A stretch of 64,000 bases of DNA from Algoriphagus sp. Lineage in GTDB: Bacteria > Bacteroidota > Bacteroidia > Cytophagales > Cyclobacteriaceae. The stretch lies in contig JAQSDM010000013.1 in assembly GCA_029945945.1 (NCBI GenBank), positions 477,216 to 541,215 of the forward strand, read 5' to 3'. The translations under genes were made by a program, and so were the position numbers. Positions 33,555-41,998 of the stretch are shown piece after piece; positions within the stretch are counted from its first letter, which is position 1, and each line of letters starts with the position of its first letter. The notes beneath the pieces were generated by a model that did no database searches, was not told where the DNA came from, and was given only the letters and a program-made list of their open reading frames with translations.

Positions 33555-34105
33555 TTGAGCGGGTAGATCATTCGGTAATCTGTAGAGATTTTACCTTTGC
33601 TGATGTCGATCAACTTTGACTGAACGAGTCTTTTCTTCAATCCTTTAAGATAATCAATAAATAGAATTCCCTCAAGGTGATCGTATTCATGCTGAATAAC
33701 CCGGGCTGTCAATCCTGAAAATTCCTCTTCATGAAGCTTCCAGTTTTCATCGTAATATTCGATTGTCAACTTATCGGGACGGATGATTTCAGCACGAACC
33801 TCAGGAATACTCAGGCAGCCTTCTTCAAAACCAAAATCGTCACCGTACTCATCCAAAATAATCGGATTGATGAAGACCCGACGAATTCCTTTTTCCTCAT
33901 CATCTTCGTCTAGCATCAGGGTGCTGTCAATCACAAATAATCGGATTCCCTGATTGATTTGGGGTGCAGCCAGACCCACGCCGTTTGCAAAGTCCATGGT
34001 GGCATACATGTCCTTAATCAAGGTATTTATATCAGTACCTTCGGCAATTTCCTCCGCTTCCTTTTTTAAAATCGGATTGCCGTAAGCAACTATTGGGTAA
34101 ATCAT
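33551..34105 (-). CDS. def: Peptide deformylase
   Basis: Removes the formyl group from N-terminal Met of new proteins; essential metalloenzyme. All three motifs are present: GVGLAAPQ, EEGCLSIPE with the Cys ligand, and HEYDH with two His ligands and the catalytic Glu. 184 aa. It overlaps ruvX upstream and the omega-amidase gene downstream by 4 bases each (ATGA type), within a tight operon. Confidence 0.97.
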   Translation of the reverse strand: MIYPIVAYGNPILKKEAEEIAEGTDINTLIKDMYATMDFANGVGLAAPQINQGIRLFVIDSTLMLDEDDEEKGIRRVFINPIILDEYGDDFGFEEGCLSIPEVRAEIIRPDKLTIEYYDENWKLHEEEFSGLTARVIQHEYDHLEGILFIDYLKGLKKRLVQSKLIDISKGKISTDYRMIYPLK

Positions 34106-34515
34106 TGTCTTTCTAAATAGGATTGTAAAATTATCGCTGCACTCACTTTATCAAGGTTTCCGGCTTTTTCACGACGGTCTTTCTTTTTGCTTCCCATGGC
34201 GATCATGCTTTGCAAAGCCATTTTGGAAGTATATCGCTCGTCGATCAGTTCAACTTTCAAAGTCGGAAATGTTTTTTCAAGAATTTCTTTGAAAGCCTTC
34301 ACCCTTGGTGTCATTTCATTGTCCTTACCGTTGAGCCGGATCGGCAATCCCAAAACCAGTGTATCCACTTCTTCTTTGGCACAATACGTTTTCAAATAGT
34401 CCATCAAAACTGCGGTATCTACGGTTTCCAAGGGATTAGCCAGCATCTTCAGCGGATCGGTAACAGCAAGGCCGGTACGTTTTGTTCCCAAGTCAATGGC
34501 AAGAACTCTGGACAT
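34102..34515 (-). CDS. ruvX: Putative pre-16S rRNA nuclease / Holliday junction resolvase-like YqgF
   Basis: RNase H-fold protein of 137 aa. N-terminal VLAIDLGTKRTGLAVTDP carries the first acidic residue; VDTLVLGLPIRLNGKDNEMTPRVKAF and VELIDERYTSKMAL carry the others, the latter the conserved DER. E. coli YqgF processes the 16S rRNA 5-prime end; a Holliday-junction role was proposed from fold. Overlaps def by 4 bases, and the hemerythrin gene by 1 base. Confidence 0.93.
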   Translation of the reverse strand: MSRVLAIDLGTKRTGLAVTDPLKMLANPLETVDTAVLMDYLKTYCAKEEVDTLVLGLPIRLNGKDNEMTPRVKAFKEILEKTFPTLKVELIDERYTSKMALQSMIAMGSKKKDRREKAGNLDKVSAAIILQSYLERQ

Positions 34516-35273
34516 CAGTTTGTTCTGATTTTTTTGCGGATTTGGCGCAAAGCTTCGCGTTCCAATTCAACAGCTTTAGGAAAAAGTAATTCGTCTTCGA
34601 TCTGAGAATGAATGATCAGCTCTCGTTCAAAGTTTTGCAGCTCATGATACAGCACTTTCATGGTCAAAGGCGCTCCTTCCGTCAATGAATATTCAGCTGT
34701 CAACTTCCGAATACCGTTCATCTCGTCCTCATGAATCTCGTGAACCTCAGCCAGGAGATGGATCGGATCACGTTCCAGAATCGTCAGGGCATCTTTGAGC
34801 GAAAATCGGTTCTCCTCGATATCCTGGAGCATCTCTATCCTCTTAAATAAGCGACTCTCTTCCTCATGAATGTGATGGATAAAATCATCCACAAACAGAG
34901 GAAACATAATTCTCAGGTCTGCCATCAACCCCATGTATTCCGGCTCGGGGGTAATTCCGGAAATAAGATTAGAAAGGAAAGGCAATTCCTGTCTTACGAA
35001 GTAGTAATGCTTTTTCTTGAGGTAGGCAATCAGCACTTCGATTGGATTTAAATAAAGCTCTTCAGTAGTTGGTTCTTTGCGAAGTGCCCAAGCCTCTAAC
35101 TCGGAAGTTAATTGCCTGACATGAACTTTGTGTTTTTTGCAAACGAGCTCTAGTGAATCGGTGGGATACTGGTAGAAGCTGATTCCAAAATAATGCAAAA
35201 CAGCCGCAAAGACGTAGTTTTGGGAGACCAATTCTCCAACTGACGTACTTTGAAAATCCTTATCTGCTTGCAT
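34515..35273 (-). CDS. Hemerythrin-domain protein related to RIC/ScdA iron-sulfur repair proteins
   Basis: 252 aa from the ATG at 35273; a longer frame to 35348 lacks a sensible start. The N-terminal part (TSVGELVSQNYVFAAVLHYFGISF) matches the ScdA_N domain, but where RIC proteins have a Cys pair (CCxG) this one has YQYP. The C-terminal hemerythrin bundle provides likely di-iron ligands in VDDFIHHIHEEESRLF, VHEIHEDEM and LIIHSQIEDELLFPK. First gene of the operon with ruvX, def and omega-amidase; stop and ruvX start overlap by one base. A role in oxidative or nitrosative repair is inferred. Confidence 0.85.
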   Translation of the reverse strand: MQADKDFQSTSVGELVSQNYVFAAVLHYFGISFYQYPTDSLELVCKKHKVHVRQLTSELEAWALRKEPTTEELYLNPIEVLIAYLKKKHYYFVRQELPFLSNLISGITPEPEYMGLMADLRIMFPLFVDDFIHHIHEEESRLFKRIEMLQDIEENRFSLKDALTILERDPIHLLAEVHEIHEDEMNGIRKLTAEYSLTEGAPLTMKVLYHELQNFERELIIHSQIEDELLFPKAVELEREALRQIRKKIRTN

Positions 35274-35352
35274 GGCACAAAAATAATTTTTTTTAACATA
35301 AAAAAGGGGAATAAATTGGTCCCTTATCCGACACCCTCGTATAAACATTCGT

Positions 35353-35360
35353 TAACTTTA
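35353..35360 (+). promoter_or_regulatory. Candidate -7 element for the S41 peptidase gene
   Basis: TAACTTTA, one base off TAnnTTTG. If used, transcription would begin near 35367, after the ATG at 35365, which favours the downstream GTG start at 35434. Confidence 0.35.
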
Positions 35361-35433
35361 AAAAATGGCTCTTTCTAACGGAGCCTTTTTGCACTATTTT
35401 GAGTTAGAAGTAGAAATCATATTGGGAAAACAC

Positions 35434-37083
35434 GTGAGCGAGACTAAAAACACCAAATCACAAATCCGACTTCCAATCATTCTGGCACTTGCAATATCTG
35501 CCGGGATTTGGATAGGAGCAACATTTGCCGAGCCTAAAGGCAACCAAAATGACCTTCGTGCAGCTTTGTACAAGCTCCAGGAAATCATGACTTACATCAA
35601 TCGGGACTATGTTGACAGCGTTGACACCAACGAGTTGGTGGAATATGGTATCAATAAAATGCTTGAAAATCTTGACCCTCACTCAAGCTACATTCCTGCC
35701 CGCGATGCTTCACTTGCCCAGTCTCAACTGGATGGTGAATTTGACGGGATTGGTGTTGAATTTGGAATTATCAGAGATACAATTTACGTAGTCGCACCTT
35801 TGACCGGAGGCCCTTCAGAAGCATTGGGAATCCAATCCGGTGATCAAATCATACGAGTTGATGGAAAGACTGTGGCCGGAGTTGGCGTGACTAACCGCGA
35901 TGTATTTGATTACCTCCGAGGACCGAGTGGCTCAAAGGTCATGGTGGATATCAAACGCAGAAATGAACCGGAATTGATTTCCTACGAAATCACCCGAGAC
36001 AAAATACCGCAATACAGCATCAATGCATCTTATATGGTCAATGAAGAAATTGGCTATATCAAAGTGACACGTTTTGCAGCAACCACCTATGATGAGTTCA
36101 GGAATTCATTACTTGACCTTCAATCTCAGGGAATGAAAAAACTGATCATTGATCTTCAGGGAAATCCCGGCGGCTACATGGGAGCAGCAATCAACATGGC
36201 TGACGAATTATTGGGAGATCGTTCTTTGATCGTATCACAAGAGGGAAAAGTTGAGCAATACAATCAAAAAGCATTTGCATTCAAGCAAGGAATATTTGAG
36301 CAGGGTTCAGTCATTGTTTTGATCAATGAAGGATCTGCATCTGCCTCAGAGATTTTGGCAGGAGCCATTCAGGATAACGACCGGGGAATTTTGGTAGGAA
36401 GAAGATCCTTTGGAAAAGGGTTGGTTCAAATGCCAATCGATCTTTCTGATGGTGCCGAATTGAGATTGACTATTGCGAGATATTACACTCCTTCTGGCCG
36501 CTCCATTCAAAAACCTTATGGAAAAAATTTCGAAGCTTACGAAAGGGATTGGCTTGATCGCTATGACAATGGCGAGTTCTTCTCCTCAGACAGCATTAAG
36601 TTTAATGACAGCTTGAAATATGAGACCAAAAAAGGCAGAGTTGTCTTTGGAGGAGGAGGTATTATGCCTGATTATTTTGTGCCTTTGGATACGACCATGA
36701 ACAGCGCTTATGTTACCAAACTGTTCAATTCAGATTCCTCTAGAGAATTTATCCTGGATTATGTGACCAATAATAAGGACAAGTTTGCAGGAATAAGTAT
36801 GGAAGACTATTACAAAACATTCCTGGTAACAGATGAAATGCTTCAGGAATTGGTGAAAGTCGGCGAGAGAAATAAGATTGAATTTGACTCCAAAGACTTC
36901 AATAACTCAAAAGCATATTTGAAAATTTTGGTAAAAGCGCATTTAGGCCGTCAACTTTATGACGACAGCGCATTCTATAAAGTGATTAACGATATCAATG
37001 AGGTTTACTTAAGAGCTTTAAATTTATTCGACGAAGCTGAGCGGATTTCTTTGGCAACAGACCTGAGGGTAGTAGTTCAATAA
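35434..37083 (+). CDS. S41 family C-terminal processing peptidase (CtpA/Prc-like)
   Basis: Periplasmic serine protease that trims C-termini of exported proteins. The chosen start is GTG 35434 (VSETKNTKSQIRLP then a signal/anchor IILALAISAGIWIGATFA); the open frame extends to an ATG at 35365, but the extra 23 residues look non-coding. A PDZ domain follows (GDQIIRVDGKTVAGVGV), then the catalytic core with Ser in NEGSASASEILAGAIQD and Lys in GRRSFGKGLVQ. A C-terminal helical part (about 150 residues) is typical of Bacteroidota members. Monocistronic; terminator at 37104. Confidence 0.92.
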   Translation: MSETKNTKSQIRLPIILALAISAGIWIGATFAEPKGNQNDLRAALYKLQEIMTYINRDYVDSVDTNELVEYGINKMLENLDPHSSYIPARDASLAQSQLDGEFDGIGVEFGIIRDTIYVVAPLTGGPSEALGIQSGDQIIRVDGKTVAGVGVTNRDVFDYLRGPSGSKVMVDIKRRNEPELISYEITRDKIPQYSINASYMVNEEIGYIKVTRFAATTYDEFRNSLLDLQSQGMKKLIIDLQGNPGGYMGAAINMADELLGDRSLIVSQEGKVEQYNQKAFAFKQGIFEQGSVIVLINEGSASASEILAGAIQDNDRGILVGRRSFGKGLVQMPIDLSDGAELRLTIARYYTPSGRSIQKPYGKNFEAYERDWLDRYDNGEFFSSDSIKFNDSLKYETKKGRVVFGGGGIMPDYFVPLDTTMNSAYVTKLFNSDSSREFILDYVTNNKDKFAGISMEDYYKTFLVTDEMLQELVKVGERNKIEFDSKDFNNSKAYLKILVKAHLGRQLYDDSAFYKVINDINEVYLRALNLFDEAERISLATDLRVVVQ

Positions 37084-37103
37084 TTTTTAAATTGAATTGA
37101 AAC

Positions 37104-37138
37104 AAAAAGGACAATCCGAAAGGGTTGTCCTTTTTGTT
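37104..37138 (+). terminator. Terminator of S41 peptidase gene
   Basis: AAAAAGGACAA (37104-37114) pairs with TTGTCCTTTTT (37125-37135); the inner TCC-GAAA-GGG extends the stem. Confidence 0.85.
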
Positions 37139-37221
37139 TTAGAGGCAATTATTTTTTTTACTTTCCCGAATAGTCTATTCTTACGAATCAGAATTACTCG
37201 ATTACTTTAAACCCGAAACTC

Positions 37222-37653
37222 ATGAAAACCTTCTTTACCATTCTCTTCCTAAGTCTAAGTATGAGCACAATTGCCCAAATAAAAGTCAACCATATTGCAG
37301 TTCATGTGAGCAAGCTTCAGCAAAGCAAGGATTTCTACTCCTCTATTTTAGGGCTTGAGGAAATCGAGGAGCCTTTCAAAGATGGTCTTCATGCCTGGTA
37401 TTCGATCGGATCGGGGTCTGCTCTTCATATTATTGAAGCTCCAAATACTCCAACAGAAATCTCAAAAGTCAATCATCTTTGCTTTAGCATGAATAATATG
37501 GACGAATTCATTCAAAGACTGAAGGATAAAAATTACTCCTTCGAAAGTTGGCCTGGAGAGAAAGGAAAAGTTACAATCAGAGTAGATGGCATTCGTCAGA
37601 TCTATATCCAGGATCCGGATGGAACCTGGATTGAAATCAATGATGATTATTAA
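37222..37653 (+). CDS. Secreted VOC (glyoxalase/bleomycin-resistance superfamily) protein
   Basis: 143 aa. A signal peptide (MKTFFTILFLSLSMSTIAQ) precedes one vicinal-oxygen-chelate domain: IKVNHIAVHVSKLQQSKDFYSSILGLEEI at the start, AWYSIGSGSALHIIE, VNHLCFSMNNMDEFIQRLK, and the closing IYIQDPDGTWIEIND. His in NHIAVHV, His in VNHLC and Glu near the end suit a metal site. Export is unusual for the fold but seen in this phylum. Substrate unknown. Confidence 0.88.
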   Translation: MKTFFTILFLSLSMSTIAQIKVNHIAVHVSKLQQSKDFYSSILGLEEIEEPFKDGLHAWYSIGSGSALHIIEAPNTPTEISKVNHLCFSMNNMDEFIQRLKDKNYSFESWPGEKGKVTIRVDGIRQIYIQDPDGTWIEINDDY

Positions 37654-37682
37654 ACTTTAAAAATATCACCTCTATGGATAGC

Positions 37683-37714
37683 AAAAAGCCCGGAATCGCA
37701 TCCGGGCTTTTTCA
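37683..37714. terminator. Bidirectional terminator between VOC and M1 genes
   Basis: AAAAAGCCCGGA pairs with TCCGGGCTTTTT around ATCGCA, between two convergent genes. Confidence 0.85.
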
Positions 37715-37725
37715 TTTAATTCTGT

Positions 37726-39687
37726 TTATTTCTCTTCGTAAAGATGCTGAGGCCAGCTGTCATTACCCAGATTGATATCCGGAAGGATCTTGTCAGGATC
37801 AATAGTCACAGATTTAATTCCCTTAGTTGACTTGATCAGATGGTTCCAGGTATCGCCTCTCTGCCAGATTTCCACCGGCAGCATTACCCGCTCTTTGGAA
37901 TCATCAGCGAAAATAATTTCGAGGAGAACAGGCATTGGGATTTCCCCTTTGTTTGAAAGGTTAATCAAATAATTTCCTCCATAGGGCATCACCGAGTTGA
38001 TCGCCAAATCAATATTTCCATTGCCGTAAAACCAGCCTTTCCAGAACCAGGAAAGATTTTCTCCCGCCACATTTTCCATATGGTTAAAGAAATCTGTTGG
38101 TAACGGATGCTTATATGCCCAGGCATCTATATAGGATTTGAAAGCATTATCAAATCTTTCAGGACCCAGTATATATTCTCTCAGCATAATTAAACCCAAT
38201 CCCGGCTTCCTATAAGCCACCATTCCCAGGTTTTGCAGGTTGGTAACGTCCGGATAGTTGTCGATCCCTTCTCTGCCTTCATTCATGAAGTAACCAACAA
38301 ATCTCCTCGTCTGATCGAGATTTGAAGGGTATTCTCCATTATTAAACTCATTAGAACTGTAGTGATTGATGAATGTATTGAATCCCTCATCCATCCAGGC
38401 ATAGCGGCGCTCGTTGCTTCCGACAATCATCGGGAACCAATTGTGCCCAAACTCATGGTCAGTTACACCCCAAAGGCCTTCACCGGTTGATTTATAATGG
38501 CAAAAGTTTAGTCCGGGATATTCCATTCCTCCGATTTCAGCAGCTACATTGGAAGCCGTGGCATAAGGAAACTCATACCACATTTTGGAATAATGCTCAA
38601 TCGAAGCCTTGCTATATTCTGTAGACCTGGACCAAGCTCCCTGACCATCACTTTCTTTTGGATAGACAGATTGTGCCAAAGCAGTTTTTCCGCTTGGCAG
38701 ATTAATTTTTGCCGCGTCCCAGATAAAGGCTCTGGAAGAAGCAAATGCAATGTCCCGTGAATTCTGGATGGTAAAATGCCAGGTCACCATTCCGTCTTCT
38801 TTTGGCCTTGTCAATTGTGTGTTTTTGATTTCATCCGGAGAAATCAGATAGACTGTTTCGTCACTGGCAGAAGCTTTTGCTAAACGATTCTGTAACTCTT
38901 TGCTCAGGACTTCTTTTGGATTCATCAATTGACCTGAACCCACCACGATGTGGTCAAAAGGCACGGTAATTTTGTAGTCAAAATTGCCGTATTCAAGGTA
39001 AAACTCACCGGCTCCAAGATACGGTTCTACGTTCCAGCCTTCAACCTCATCGAATACAGCAACTTTTGGATACCATTGGGCCAATGCATAAATCCAGCCA
39101 TCAGCCACTTCCAGTCTGCCCATTCTGTCCATCCCTTTCTGAGGAATTTTGAATGAGAAATTCATAGAAACAGTTGCCTTTCCGCCTTTTGCCGGAATAG
39201 GCTCTGCGAACCAAACCTGCATTCTGGTATCAGAAATGATATTTTTTGAAGATACAGCTCCTTTTGTTCCAACTTTCGCCTGAACAGATGAAATATCATA
39301 TCCTCCATCAATCTCACCATTGTATCGGTTTCCCTGCACTGGTGTGGTCAAAGTTCCTCTTGAATCCTCTGTAAAGCGATTTTGCTCCAATTGCATCCAG
39401 ATGAAATTCAATTTTTCGGGACTGTTATTCGTATAGGTCAATGTGACTTTTCCAGTCAGGGTATGCGCAACATCATCGAGTGTTGCCTCGATTTGATAAT
39501 CTGCCGCATTTTGCCAGTATCCGACGCCTGGGTTTCCTGACGCAGTCCTCGAGTAAGTTCCTTTTCGATCTATAAATTCACCAAAATCTTTTTGATTATT
39601 TTCTTTCGCATCTTGAGCAAAAGAGACGCTAACCTCAGTAAAACATAATCCTGCGAAAAGCAGGGTAAGCATTAATTTACTTCTCAT
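37726..39687 (-). CDS. Secreted M1 family metallopeptidase
   Basis: 653 aa with signal peptide (MLTLLFAGLCFTEVSVSFAQ). Zinc site HEFGHNWFP, with the third ligand Glu in YAWMDEGFNTFINHY; the N-terminus-binding motif is GGMEYPG. The chain is shorter than PepN (no large helical C-terminal domain). Typical of M1 peptidases exported by Bacteroidota for peptide use. It faces the VOC gene and shares its terminator. Confidence 0.93.
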   Translation of the reverse strand: MRSKLMLTLLFAGLCFTEVSVSFAQDAKENNQKDFGEFIDRKGTYSRTASGNPGVGYWQNAADYQIEATLDDVAHTLTGKVTLTYTNNSPEKLNFIWMQLEQNRFTEDSRGTLTTPVQGNRYNGEIDGGYDISSVQAKVGTKGAVSSKNIISDTRMQVWFAEPIPAKGGKATVSMNFSFKIPQKGMDRMGRLEVADGWIYALAQWYPKVAVFDEVEGWNVEPYLGAGEFYLEYGNFDYKITVPFDHIVVGSGQLMNPKEVLSKELQNRLAKASASDETVYLISPDEIKNTQLTRPKEDGMVTWHFTIQNSRDIAFASSRAFIWDAAKINLPSGKTALAQSVYPKESDGQGAWSRSTEYSKASIEHYSKMWYEFPYATASNVAAEIGGMEYPGLNFCHYKSTGEGLWGVTDHEFGHNWFPMIVGSNERRYAWMDEGFNTFINHYSSNEFNNGEYPSNLDQTRRFVGYFMNEGREGIDNYPDVTNLQNLGMVAYRKPGLGLIMLREYILGPERFDNAFKSYIDAWAYKHPLPTDFFNHMENVAGENLSWFWKGWFYGNGNIDLAINSVMPYGGNYLINLSNKGEIPMPVLLEIIFADDSKERVMLPVEIWQRGDTWNHLIKSTKGIKSVTIDPDKILPDINLGNDSWPQHLYEEK

Positions 39688-39844
39688 ATTTTAATAATTG
39701 TTTGCATAAAAATAACCAACCGGCTGTTAAATCCATTTGACTTTTCCATGAACGAAGCCCATTTAACTTATTTTTAGGAAAATCGGAGGGTTGGAAATCG
39801 ATCATTTTCCTCAGTTCTTTGGGTAACTATTACGCAATTACCCT

Positions 39845-41671
39845 ATGAAAAAATTAGTACTCCTCGTGTCAGGATGGGTTTTCTCTTTCAACGTTACAGC
39901 CCAAAATGACACAACAACTCAGAAACTTGAAGAGGTCCTAATTCAGGAAAACAGAATTCAAATCCCATTTTCAAAACAAAGCCGGAACATCTCTTTGGTA
40001 GATCGGCAGCAGATTGAAACCACTCCGGCAAGAAGTCTTCAAGAAATTCTCTCCTTCGTTCCGGGAGTTGATGTAAGACAAAGGGGCGTTTCCGGAGTGC
40101 AGGCGGACATTGGGATTCGCGGTGGCTCTTTTGAGCAGACACTTATGCTTCTCAACGGAATCAAACTCAGCGATCCGCAGACAGGCCATCACATGATGAA
40201 TATCCCGGTTCCTTTGATCAACATAGACCGGGTCGAGGTGCTGAAAGGTCCGGCTTCCAGAATCTTTGGTCAGAACGCCTACGCAGGTGCTATCAATATT
40301 ATCACTGCCCTTAGCGATCAGAAATCTCTAAGACTTCAGGGTTATGCCGGTGATTTCGGAATGAAAGGAATCAATTTCGCAGGATCTCTTCCTGCCGGAA
40401 AATTCAAGCAAAATCTGGCAGCTTCTTATGATGATTCCGATGGCCATTGGTACAACTCAGACTATAAAGTCGCCAATATTTTTTACGAGGGGGGGATAGA
40501 TCTGAACGAAACGAATTCGCTTCGGGGAATGGTCGCTTACACAGATCGGACATTTGGAGCGAATGGATTTTACACCAGTACTTTTCCTGACCAATGGGAA
40601 AGCATCCAAACCACGTTAGCTTCCTTGAGTCATACGCTGAAGCTGGATAACTTTTACCTGAACACCCGAGGGTATTGGAGAAGAAATGCAGATGAGTTCA
40701 GATTGAAAAGAAATGAGCCAGAATTCTTCCAGAATATCCATACCACCAATGTATTTGCCTTGGAGGCAAATGGGAATTTCAAATCCTCATTGGGAACCAC
40801 AGGATTTGGGATCGAAACCAGAAAAGAAGAAATCGAAAGCTCCAATCTTGGCAATCGGGATCGAACTTTGACCGGGATTTTCCTTGAGCAACTGGTAAAT
40901 TTCGGAAACAACATTGATCTGAGAGCCGGACTGTATTCCAATTACTATTCTGAATATGGCTGGAAGCATTTTCCGGGAGTTGAGGTTGGTTTCCAGGCAG
41001 CTCCTTCTTTAAGATTTTACAGCGGATATGGGGTCAGCTATCGAATCCCAACCTATACCGACCTGTATTACAAAGGACCCACCAACATCGGAAACGATCA
41101 ATTGGTCCCAGAGCAAGCTCAAAACTTCGAAATCGGAGCCAAATGGAAGAAGTCCGGATTCATGGCTGAACTCGTTTACTTCAATCGAAATACCGATAAT
41201 CTGATTGAATGGACCCGTCCAAACTCGAGCACCCCTTGGCAACCACAAAATTTTAACGAAGTAACCTTCAATGGAATCGAAGCCTCATTGAACTATCGAG
41301 TTAATCCTACCGGAAAAAGTATTCAGGTGAGAGAGTTTATGGTTTCTTACAATTACATCGACACGAATCTGATAAACCAGCCAGGCACTGAAACCAGATA
41401 TGCTCTTGCAGCTCTGAAAAATCAGCTTATAGGGGGACTTTTGGTCGGGATTGGACCAAAAGTCGAATTGAATACCAAAATGAGATACGTCGAGCGTGAA
41501 AGCCGAGACCCCTATTTTGTATTGGATATGCGGGCAGACTACAATCGCCTGGGTAAACTGGGATTCTTTGCGGAAGCATCCAATATTACCAATACCGAAT
41601 ACATAGAAGCCGGAACTGTTCAGATGCCGGGAAGATGGTTCCGGGCCGGGTTTATACTGAATTTGGAGTAA
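39845..41671 (+). CDS. TonB-dependent outer-membrane receptor
   Basis: 608 aa. Signal peptide ends FSFNVTA-Q; a TonB-box-like KLEEVLI follows at about residue 29. The plug domain shows ARSLQEILSFVPGVDVRQRGVSG, IGIRGGSFEQTLMLLNGIKLSDPQTGHH and RVEVLKGPASRIFGQNAYAGAINI; a beta-barrel ends in FRAGFILNLE. It has no CarboxypepD_reg extension or SusD partner and is compact, like vitamin B12, siderophore or metal receptors. No linked ABC importer or regulatory riboswitch is seen upstream, so the ligand is open. Confidence 0.92.
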   Translation: MKKLVLLVSGWVFSFNVTAQNDTTTQKLEEVLIQENRIQIPFSKQSRNISLVDRQQIETTPARSLQEILSFVPGVDVRQRGVSGVQADIGIRGGSFEQTLMLLNGIKLSDPQTGHHMMNIPVPLINIDRVEVLKGPASRIFGQNAYAGAINIITALSDQKSLRLQGYAGDFGMKGINFAGSLPAGKFKQNLAASYDDSDGHWYNSDYKVANIFYEGGIDLNETNSLRGMVAYTDRTFGANGFYTSTFPDQWESIQTTLASLSHTLKLDNFYLNTRGYWRRNADEFRLKRNEPEFFQNIHTTNVFALEANGNFKSSLGTTGFGIETRKEEIESSNLGNRDRTLTGIFLEQLVNFGNNIDLRAGLYSNYYSEYGWKHFPGVEVGFQAAPSLRFYSGYGVSYRIPTYTDLYYKGPTNIGNDQLVPEQAQNFEIGAKWKKSGFMAELVYFNRNTDNLIEWTRPNSSTPWQPQNFNEVTFNGIEASLNYRVNPTGKSIQVREFMVSYNYIDTNLINQPGTETRYALAALKNQLIGGLLVGIGPKVELNTKMRYVERESRDPYFVLDMRADYNRLGKLGFFAEASNITNTEYIEAGTVQMPGRWFRAGFILNLE

Positions 41672-41688
41672 CGAAAACTCAATTCGTG

Positions 41689-41732
41689 AGCGACTGACAA
41701 TATTTCTCTCTCATTGTCAGTCGCTTATTTTT
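41689..41732 (+). terminator. Terminator of TonB receptor gene
   Basis: AGCGACTGACAA (41689-41700) pairs with TTGTCAGTCGCT (41714-41725); a T-rich tail follows. Confidence 0.75.
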
Positions 41733-41756
41733 CCCCTGGAAAAAAATTTGACACAA

Positions 41757-41789
41757 ACATTGTCCTATATCAAATTCAAATTACCTTTG
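41757..41789 (+). promoter_or_regulatory. Promoter of tRNA-Val
   Basis: TTTG (41757-41760), 21 bases, TACCTTTG (41782-41789): close to the full Bacteroidota consensus. It is 33 bases before the tRNA. Confidence 0.75.
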
Positions 41790-41822
41790 CAAACCTTTCT
41801 AAAGAGAAGGGAACATAAAGAT

Positions 41823-41897
41823 GGGAGTTTAGCTCAGCTGGTTCAGAGCATCTGCCTTACAAGCAGAGGGTCGGGGGTTCGAATCCCTCAACTCCCA
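41823..41897 (+). tRNA. tRNA-Val (anticodon TAC)
   Basis: 75 bases. Acceptor GGGAGTT/AACTCCC with discriminator A, anticodon arm TCTGC-CTTACAA-GCAGA, T-loop TTCGAAT. Followed directly by CCA (41898-41900), so unlike the cluster at 24 kb its CCA is encoded. Confidence 0.97.
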
Positions 41898-41901
41898 CCA
41901 C

Positions 41902-41930
41902 AAAGCCTCATTTATTGAGGCTTTTTTATT
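41902..41930 (+). terminator. Terminator of tRNA-Val
   Basis: AAAGCCTCA pairs with TGAGGCTTT around a 5-base loop, followed by TTT. Confidence 0.85.
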
Positions 41931-41937
41931 TTACCCC

Positions 41938-41985
41938 AAAATCAAAAGGCCTCCGAATCGAAAAATTCGGAGGCCTTTTGATTTT
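41938..41985. terminator. 21 bp perfect hairpin ending the ALDH7 gene
   Basis: 41938-41958 pairs with 41965-41985 without mismatch (core AAAAGGCCTCCGAAT) around a 6-base loop. It is placed 13 bases after the stop of the minus-strand aldehyde dehydrogenase gene, and acts as its terminator. Confidence 0.8.
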
Positions 41986-41998
41986 GAGTTCAATTCGA

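Noticed and set aside
35365..35433. Upstream ATG start for the S41 peptidase
   Set aside because: The extra 23 residues precede a normal anchor region, and a candidate -7 box lies immediately before the ATG, so the mRNA would begin after it.
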